A stretch of DNA of 11,187 nucleotides, from contig JAPKYM010000024.1 in NCBI GenBank assembly GCA_026394315.1, positions 1 to 11,187 of the forward strand. Direction: 5' to 3'. Each line of letters starts with the position of its first letter. The first letter of the stretch is position 1. Below the pieces are notes generated by a model, which did not search any database, had not been told where the DNA came from, and saw nothing but the letters and a program-made list of their open reading frames with translations. Positions 6,833 through 11,187 of the stretch are shown piece after piece. The position numbers and the translations under genes are program-made. Source of the stretch: Candidatus Bathyarchaeota archaeon. GTDB taxonomy: Archaea; Thermoproteota; Bathyarchaeia; 40CM-2-53-6; RBG-13-38-9.

Positions 6833-7209
6833 TAGAATTGTATGAGCATACGGATGTGTTGAAGGCACTAAACGTGTCCAAGGCAGAAGAGTTGTTGAAA
6901 GAAATCAAAGGCAAGACCCCGCTTTTCGTATGTACAATCGCCACCACTGAAACCGCTAAGATTCCAGGAATATCTGCGGCGGGGCAGAACCCTGAATTCA
7001 CGGATCTAACCCCCCCCGCAGACATGGAGTTTCTGTACTACGGTAGATGCAGATGCATTAGCGGAGTTCCTGTGACCCCAGATGGGATACCAACGCCTGC
7101 GATAATTACCAGAGCCGCCATCAACCTGTCAAATATCCCGATGCTTGTCGTCGATGGCGGGTCTAGAGTATGCCGAATAATCCTCATGAGCTCAAACTCT
7201 CTGTCGTGA
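6829..7209 (+). pseudogene. cobT: cobT 5' fragment (N-terminal third, ends in a frameshift)
   Basis: This encodes the N-terminal ~113 residues of the archaeal-type nicotinate-nucleotide:dimethylbenzimidazole phosphoribosyltransferase family, which makes alpha-ribazole phosphate. Recognisable pieces are GKTPLFVCTIATTETAKIPG (28-47), AAGQNPEFTDLTPPADMEF (50-68), DGIPTPAIITRAA (85-97) and VVDGGS (107-112). After VVDGGSRV the frame drifts into 13 unrelated residues and stops at 7209. The probable start is TTG at 6829, which overlaps the cbiB stop as TTGA; TTG at 6838 is an alternative. No ribosome binding site is clear. The rest of the family sequence resumes in another frame from 7170, after a missing middle section. 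As it stands this fragment should not be catalytic alone. Confidence 0.85.
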
Positions 7210-7706
7210 ATAAAGCAATGGAGGTAGCTGGAATAGAAGAGGGAGAATTAGCAGGGGAGCCGCTTAAAGCAATAGCTGCTATGGGGGACCCCGCGCAGGT
7301 AACTATGTCGGGGCTAGTCGTAGGTGCAGCAGAGATCCCAACGATTTTGGCAGGAGGGACCCAAATGGCAGCCGTTCTTGCCATAGTTGATCAGATAGAC
7401 CCATCCGCAAGAGATAGGTTGGCGATTGGGACTACAAAATGGGTACTAAGGGATCCAAGTTCTGACTTAGTGAGCTTGGTCAGGCAAGTAGGAGATGTTC
7501 CAATTATGGCCGCCAATCTCGACTTCAGTTCACTGAAGCATTCTGGGCTGCGAGCCTATGAATCGGGCGCGGTCAAAGAAGGTGTAGGCGCTGGCGGCGT
7601 ATCGATATCCGCAATGACCATGACATCAGGTCAGATAACAATGTTATCGCTCCAACAGGAGATAGAACGAGAATACGAACGAATCCTAGGTGGGAAAGCG
7701 TCTTGA
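7170..7706 (+). pseudogene. cobT: cobT 3' fragment (C-terminal half)
   Basis: This reading frame holds the C-terminal half of archaeal CobT, beginning exactly at the conserved NNPHELK block (3-9). It continues through AGGTQM (61-66), IGTTKWV (86-92) and VKEGVGAGG (135-143); the last block should hold the catalytic glutamate by analogy with bacterial CobT. The conserved core between VVDGGS and NNPHELK, normally about 70-80 residues and carrying a Gly-Glu-Ser...Gly-Gly-Thr-Thr-Thr substrate-phosphate loop, is gone. The two halves differ in frame, so the lesion is a deletion of length 3n+1 or a deletion plus an indel. ATG 7170 could initiate a separate 178-residue protein. Sequence on both sides is well conserved, which suggests a recent event or an assembly error. 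Its stop overlaps the next start as TTGA. Confidence 0.85.
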
Positions 7707-8827
7707 GGCTGCCACATGGTGTATCCATGCAGGCTACCAGAGGATCTCTGATAGTCAGATCAACTAAACATGTGAGAGTGCTTAGCTCCGCGATTCTGAA
7801 TGGGGGGTGGAGAAGGGCGGATTCGATTCTGATTCAGAAGGTACCGAAGAATTTCAGATGTGATAATCCCCTCGCGTATCTGTTGAGGGCTGCTGCAAGG
7901 ACCCACTTGGATGCGAACACCACGGTGGGCTTCTTGACGGCCGCTGATCCTAGCAAGTTCGGATTCTCCACATGCCAGATAGGCCGAGTCATGGTTTCCA
8001 CGGTGGCCACAGCGGGAACTTCCAACTCAGCGAGAGCAGGTGAGCCTATCAAGATTCTCGATAGTCCTGGAACTATCAACACATTGGTTCTCACAAATGC
8101 GCGGATGACTGATGGCTGTATTGTAAACGCTCTCCAGACGGCGACTGAGGCAAAGACACTCGCATTAAGGGAACTGGACATTAGAAGTTCAAATTCAGGA
8201 GGCGAGGCAACGTGTACCACATCCGACGCTCTTGTGATCGGAACTACGAACGAAGGAGCAGTCTGCAAATACGCGGGTGCGGCAACGGAACTGGGAAGAG
8301 CGATTGCTGAGTCCGTTCGTTTGGCAGTCAGGGATGGCATAACAAAACATGACAAAATCTTTCCGGGTCGAAGTCTGCTGCAGCGACTATGTGAGCGTGG
8401 TATAGACACCAAGGATCTTGAGGATGCTTTCTTTGAAAAGTACATACACCACCAATCATTTGGCAGTAGAAATCGCGTCAGGAAGACGTTCAGGAGGTTT
8501 CTTGAAGAAGCTTCTTCAGACCATAATGTTGCTGCCTTAGTTCTTGCTGCTCTGCGTATTGAGGATGATGGGTGCCTAGGGCTTATCCCTGGACTTTCAG
8601 AAAAGGAATTTGTCAGAGATCCTGTGAGTCTTCTGGCAGATGAGCTCATAGGAATTGCGATAAGCAACTACATTGCAGGGTCGAAAGGCTTATTTGAGTA
8701 CGTCAGGTTCGACCGCAAGAAGCCAAGTGTCATCAGAAGGCTGGGGCCTTTTGGGGATGATGCGGTCGGAGCACTTGTGGCTGGAGCCTCGTCTAATGTC
8801 TACTCGAGTCTGTTAGGAAAGAGGTAA
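7703..8827 (+). CDS. cbiS: Bifunctional adenosylcobinamide amidohydrolase / alpha-ribazole phosphatase (CbiZ-CobZ fusion)
   Basis: Two enzymes are joined in one 374-residue chain, the arrangement known as CbiS in Methanopyrus. Residues ~15-212 are CbiZ, which strips the aminopropanol side chain from adenosylcobinamide to give adenosylcobyric acid for remodelling: LNGG (32-35), GFLTAADP (76-83), TAGTSN (103-108), TIN (124-126), TEAK (148-151) and EATCTTSDA (168-176). The last motif usually reads ATGT, so Cys171 replaces a glycine. Residues ~217-374 are CobZ, a PgpA-like phosphatase acting on alpha-ribazole phosphate or cobalamin phosphate, with its C-terminal signature GPFGDDAVGALVAGASS (348-364). 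The start is TTG 7703, overlapping the cobT stop as TTGA, with AGGTGGG 8 nt upstream; ATG 7727 is an alternative. With this gene present, the nucleotide-loop pathway needs no other phosphatase. Confidence 0.9.
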   Translation: MRLPHGVSMQATRGSLIVRSTKHVRVLSSAILNGGWRRADSILIQKVPKNFRCDNPLAYLLRAAARTHLDANTTVGFLTAADPSKFGFSTCQIGRVMVSTVATAGTSNSARAGEPIKILDSPGTINTLVLTNARMTDGCIVNALQTATEAKTLALRELDIRSSNSGGEATCTTSDALVIGTTNEGAVCKYAGAATELGRAIAESVRLAVRDGITKHDKIFPGRSLLQRLCERGIDTKDLEDAFFEKYIHHQSFGSRNRVRKTFRRFLEEASSDHNVAALVLAALRIEDDGCLGLIPGLSEKEFVRDPVSLLADELIGIAISNYIAGSKGLFEYVRFDRKKPSVIRRLGPFGDDAVGALVAGASSNVYSSLLGKR

Positions 8828-8833
8828 CCTCTG

Positions 8834-9589
8834 CTGTCTCTGTTAAGGGACCTAAAGAGCGCCGTAGCATTCCTGACAATTATCCCGGTAAGCGAAAGCT
8901 CAACGACTGTTCAAGAAGTAGCCCTCAGTGCGTATCTCTTCCCTGCAGTGGGTGCGGTTCTAGGTCTAATCATAGGATTACTAGGAAGTGTGCTGATGGT
9001 TTTTCTTCCGAGTCTAACATCTGCTGTACTTGTTGTGGGCTGTCTCTATTTTTCTACAGGTCTGCATCATTTTGATGGACTTCTTGATTTTGGTGACGGC
9101 CTTATGTTCAGAGGCACTCCCGAATTGAAGGTGACTGTCATGCGAGACAAGGCAACAGGTGCTGGCGGTCTAGCTTTGGGACTGATCAACACGCTACTGC
9201 TGGTTTCGTGCTTGTGGACAGTATCAGCGGACATTTTTATTCCTTTGATGCTGGTGTCTGAGACCTCTGCAAAACTAGCTATGGTTTTCGCAGCATTCAT
9301 TGGCAAGCCCTCTTCGGACGGTGTTGGAGCCGTGTTCACTGGGAATATGAAAAGCAGACGAGGTAGAGCTGCGCTTACAGGAGCAATCGTCTTCTCAGTC
9401 GTGATTGCGGTAGTAGCTCTTAGAATCAGAGGCTTAGTCGGTTCAGCGTCGGCACTGGTGGTTGCGGGATCGCTTGTCATGCTGTCACATAGGCACTTCC
9501 AATCCGTGACAGGCGATGTCCTAGGAGCTGTAAACGAGCTGGCAAGATCCTGCACGTTACTGATCTTGGTGGTTTTCAGATGGCTGTAG
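8834..9589 (+). CDS. cobS: Adenosylcobinamide-GDP ribazoletransferase (cobalamin synthase), probable CTG start
   Basis: This membrane enzyme joins adenosylcobinamide-GDP with alpha-ribazole or its phosphate. The family signature HHFDGLLDFGDGLMFRG lies at residues 78-94 and MRDKATGAGG at 103-112, counted from the chosen start. Several hydrophobic helices follow, as expected. The first standard start codon in frame is GTG 8948, but the in-frame sequence before it encodes LLRDLKSAVAFLTIIPV (3-19), the normal CobS N-terminus, so translation must begin upstream. Only CTG codons (8831, 8834, 8840) are available between the cbiS TAA and that block. GAGGT at 8821-8825 sits 8 nt before 8834, so I chose that one, giving 251 residues, the usual length. 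cbiS and cobS share a frame with one TAA between them, so a split fusion or readthrough is an alternative. Confidence 0.88.
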   Translation: MSLLRDLKSAVAFLTIIPVSESSTTVQEVALSAYLFPAVGAVLGLIIGLLGSVLMVFLPSLTSAVLVVGCLYFSTGLHHFDGLLDFGDGLMFRGTPELKVTVMRDKATGAGGLALGLINTLLLVSCLWTVSADIFIPLMLVSETSAKLAMVFAAFIGKPSSDGVGAVFTGNMKSRRGRAALTGAIVFSVVIAVVALRIRGLVGSASALVVAGSLVMLSHRHFQSVTGDVLGAVNELARSCTLLILVVFRWL

Positions 9590-10176
9590 TTGGATTGATC
9601 ATGGCTGGTGGGAGAGCCATCAGAATGGGTTCCGAGACGGAGAAACCTTTAATCAATTTCAATGGAGAGTCAATGATTAAGTGGGTCATCAAAGCCCTCG
9701 AAGGCGCATCAGAGATAGAAGAGATCGTTGTGGCGACTAGCCCTCACACTCCCAAGACTCAGGAAACCGCAAAAGAACTCGGATTGCAGGTCATAGAGAC
9801 TAAAGGAAGAGACTACATTTCTGACGCGCAAGAGGCGATCCGAAAACTCATTCCCAAGACCGTACTTGTAATCTGCTCTGACTTACCCTCCGTATCCAGT
9901 CAGCTGATAGATGAGATAATCCGACAATATGCTGAGTGTGGTAAGCCGTCGCTCAAGGTTGTCACTCAGTCCGGACTCCCCAAAGACTCAGATCGGCTGA
10001 ACCACTCCTTTGAACCAAACGATGACAACGTTATTTCCGCTGGCATAAATGTGATAGACAGCCTACATATCAATGAACCACAAATTGACGAGGCAATACT
10101 CCTAGTGGAATCAGCGGAAGTCGGCGTAAACATCAATACGCCCGAGGATCTGGAAACGCACTCTCAATACGAATGA
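9580..10176 (+). CDS. cobY: NTP:adenosylcobinamide-phosphate guanylyltransferase (archaeal type)
   Basis: CobY transfers GMP from GTP to adenosylcobinamide phosphate, giving the activated intermediate used by CobS; it is the archaeal replacement for bacterial CobU. The protein has the nucleotidyltransferase fold: nucleotide-binding LIMAGGRAIRMG (6-17), EKPL (21-24), ATSPHTPKT (52-60), GRDYISD (76-82), CSDLP (99-103) with a likely metal Asp, SAGINVID (153-160) and NINTPEDL (184-191). Order and spacing match what I recall of the Methanocaldococcus CobY, and 198 residues is normal. ATG 9580 lies inside the last codons of cobS (10-bp overlap), with GGTGG just upstream. A MobA-type molybdopterin guanylyltransferase is the alternative, but the motif set and the cobS neighbour favour CobY. 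Confidence 0.92.
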   Translation: MAVVGLIMAGGRAIRMGSETEKPLINFNGESMIKWVIKALEGASEIEEIVVATSPHTPKTQETAKELGLQVIETKGRDYISDAQEAIRKLIPKTVLVICSDLPSVSSQLIDEIIRQYAECGKPSLKVVTQSGLPKDSDRLNHSFEPNDDNVISAGINVIDSLHINEPQIDEAILLVESAEVGVNINTPEDLETHSQYE

Positions 10177-10298
10177 TGAGGGCGACCGTCCTTCCGCAGA
10201 AACCGAACCCTACGTCGGAATCCCAGATTTCACATGCGCCATATATATCCGGCATGCTAAGTGGAGTCGAAGCATCCAGTCTGAGAGTACCTCCGTAA
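10173..10298 (+). CDS. Possible small ORF (41 codons) coupled to cobY
   Basis: An ATG at 10173 overlaps the cobY stop as ATGA, the same arrangement used earlier in this operon, and opens a frame of 41 codons ending with TAA at 10296. The peptide is rich in Pro and Ser, has no membrane segment or motif I recognise, and matches no family I know. It overlaps a TATA-like element for the next gene. It may be a chance frame, a real small protein, or the remnant of a further cob gene. Only the overlap supports it. Confidence 0.2.
   Translation: MMRATVLPQKPNPTSESQISHAPYISGMLSGVEASSLRVPP
10239..10250 (+). promoter_or_regulatory. Possible TATA box for the CPBP protease gene
   Basis: CCATATATATCC in the 139-bp gap after cobY is the only TATA-like stretch there. 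A start point about 26 nt downstream, near 10271, would leave a leader of about 45 nt before the ATG at 10316. Short CATGC (10233-10237) and GCATG (10252-10256) arms flank it. This suggests the protease gene is transcribed apart from the cob operon. No terminator-like T-tract is visible in the gap. Confidence 0.4.
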
Positions 10299-10315
10299 TG
10301 GTCAGATGATGGAAG

Positions 10316-11080
10316 ATGATGAATTCAAAGGTCGCCAAAGTTGCTCAAGAAGCAGACATGTCTATACCCATAGAAACCTCCGATAAACCGAGGTGGGGAG
10401 CGAAATCTGCTTTTCTATGCTACCTCACGGTCGTAGTCGGTGTCTTGATAGTTGCCGCATTTACGGGTCTACTGCTACGTTTTTCAGGTTTCAACCTAGC
10501 CGAACCGCCCTATCCGATATCGCTAGTGTCAATTCCAGCGAATGAAATTTCAATACTTCTGCTGACGCTGGCTTTCATCAAAAGAAGTGGGGCGAGTATT
10601 AGCCAGATGGGCTTCAGGAAGATCTCCGCAGCGACCGTCATTAAAATGACTATTCTTGGCGCTGCGCTGCTTCTACTTACCGCCACAGTCGGAGCCACAC
10701 AGAATGCTATTCTCGGTCATGACCCAGCGGAGCAGATCTTCGCCAAGTTCGTTGTCCCAAGAACCCAAATCCAGCTTGTTTTTTTGGTTATTTTCGCTAT
10801 GGTTCTTGTTGGACCGATTGAGGAACTATTCGCAAGAGCATACATCCAGAAGGGTTTAGAGAACCATTTTGGCAGGGTCAAGGGCCTGTTGTTGGCTTCC
10901 CTTCTGTTCGGCATGCTCCATGCATTGAATGTTGTAAGGGCAATAATTCCGACCTTTGTTGCAGGACTGTTTCTGGGGTATATGTGGCAAAAGACTGGGC
11001 GGAACACGACCTCCGTGGCCGTACTGCATGGAGCCTACGACTCGATCGCTTTAGCGCTTGCCTTCCTATTCGGGGTCTAG
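10316..11080 (+). CDS. CPBP-family intramembrane metalloprotease (CAAX/Abi type)
   Basis: This 254-residue membrane protein belongs to the CPBP (CAAX protease and bacteriocin-processing) family. Motif 1 is EELFARAYIQ at 169-178, with the paired glutamates 169-170 and Arg174. Motif 2 is FGMLHAL (198-204) with His202. Motif 3 is LHGAYDS (237-243) with His238. These are the predicted metal-binding and catalytic positions, all intact. Hydrophobic segments lie near 33-57, 70-88, 107-125, 152-167, 190-205, 209-224 and 235-253. The N-terminal ~28 residues are polar and cytoplasmic-looking. The start is the tandem ATG at 10316/10319 behind a weak GGAAG; upstream ATGs are out of frame or stop at once. 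Substrates of archaeal CPBP proteins are mostly unknown, and nothing links this one to cobamides beyond position. Confidence 0.88.
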   Translation: MMNSKVAKVAQEADMSIPIETSDKPRWGAKSAFLCYLTVVVGVLIVAAFTGLLLRFSGFNLAEPPYPISLVSIPANEISILLLTLAFIKRSGASISQMGFRKISAATVIKMTILGAALLLLTATVGATQNAILGHDPAEQIFAKFVVPRTQIQLVFLVIFAMVLVGPIEELFARAYIQKGLENHFGRVKGLLLASLLFGMLHALNVVRAIIPTFVAGLFLGYMWQKTGRNTTSVAVLHGAYDSIALALAFLFGV

Positions 11081-11187
11081 GTTAGCTGGGATTATGGGCG
11101 CGCGCGAAGAGCAAGCGTGATGAAATGGTATTGTAAAGAGGTATGAGGAATAATAGACTCACAGAGAGAACGCTCTCGCTTATGAAT
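11081..11187. other. Terminal stretch with no supportable gene
   Basis: The last 107 bp hold a GC-alternating run (GCGCGCGC, around 11099-11106), and a GAGAG/CTCTC pair with an AACG loop near the end. An ATG at 11143, directly preceded by GAGGT, opens a frame running off the window, but only 15 codons are visible. I see no tRNA and no T-rich terminator. Confidence 0.4.

Noticed and set aside
6829..7706. Programmed frameshift producing full-length CobT
   Set aside because: A shift alone cannot explain it: a conserved core of about 70-80 residues is absent, so joining the frames still gives a short protein without the phosphate-binding loop.
7834..8667. 277-codon open frame antisense to cbiS
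   Set aside because: Its translation has no recognisable motif, is Ser/Ala/Pro-rich as mirror frames often are, and lies fully within a gene with clear CbiZ and CobZ motifs.
9067..9555. Antisense frame across cobS (and similar ones across the apgM-like gene and cobD)
   Set aside because: No motifs, no start signals, and each is fully covered by a well-supported gene.
8948..9589. cobS starting at GTG 8948
   Set aside because: This would drop the conserved N-terminal FLTIIPV block and the first helix, which are encoded in frame directly upstream.
10177..10315. Transcription terminator after cobY
   Set aside because: I found no T-rich run or stable hairpin in this gap, so I cannot place one.
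11143..11187. Start of a further plus-strand gene at the right edge
   Set aside because: Only 15 codons are visible, and the GAGGT touches the ATG, which is too close for a ribosome binding site; no support beyond an open frame.
1..11187. Insertion sequence, CRISPR array, tRNA or rRNA
   Set aside because: No transposase, regularly spaced repeats or tRNA-like cloverleaf was recognised on either strand, so the cobT lesion is a simple deletion, not an insertion.

Overview
The window is almost certainly archaeal. It has near-leaderless promoters with TATA boxes, an archaeal CobY-type guanylyltransferase instead of bacterial CobU, a CobZ-type phosphatase fused to CbiZ, an archaeal-type CobT, an ApgM-like phosphomutase relative and a DUF4443-type winged-helix regulator. 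The DUF4443 protein and the mid-range base composition (roughly half GC by eye) point weakly to a TACK/Nitrososphaeria-like lineage. The lineage call is an inference; the domain call is firm.

Layout. Minus strand, reading leftwards from about 3451: btuC-like permease, btuD-like ATPase with an extra C-terminal domain, DUF4443 regulator, then the 5' part of an MFS transporter cut by the window edge. The first three genes overlap (11 bp, then ATGA). Plus strand, from 3496 to about 10176: apgM-like gene, cobD (threonine-phosphate decarboxylase), cbiB, cobT (broken), cbiS (cbiZ-cobZ fusion), cobS and cobY. These are packed end to end with ATGA/TTGA overlaps. A possible 41-codon ORF follows cobY. 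A separate CPBP/CAAX-type membrane protease gene lies at 10316-11080. The last 107 bp hold no supportable gene.

How it fits together. This is a cobamide salvage and remodelling cassette: corrinoid uptake (BtuCD), removal of the old side chain (CbiZ part of CbiS), aminopropanol-phosphate supply (CobD), re-amidation (CbiB), GDP activation (CobY), lower-ligand activation (CobT), joining (CobS) and final dephosphorylation (CobZ part of CbiS). The missing steps are corrinoid adenosylation and L-threonine phosphorylation. The phosphatase step is already covered by CobZ, so the ApgM-like protein, translationally coupled to the enzyme that uses threonine phosphate, is a reasonable candidate for the unassigned threonine kinase. 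That is a hypothesis.

What stands out. (1) cobT has lost its middle, including the region that should carry the Gly-Glu-Ser/Gly-Gly-Thr-Thr-Thr signature, and is frameshifted at the junction. (2) BtuC lacks its first membrane helix and no BtuF is in view. (3) The 44-bp divergent promoter region carries two TATA boxes, one for each direction, and a perfect 8+5+8 bp palindrome extends into it, a plausible operator for the DUF4443 regulator. (4) cobS seems to need a CTG start and sits in the same frame as cbiS, one TAA apart. (5) BtuD carries a second, Rossmann-like domain.
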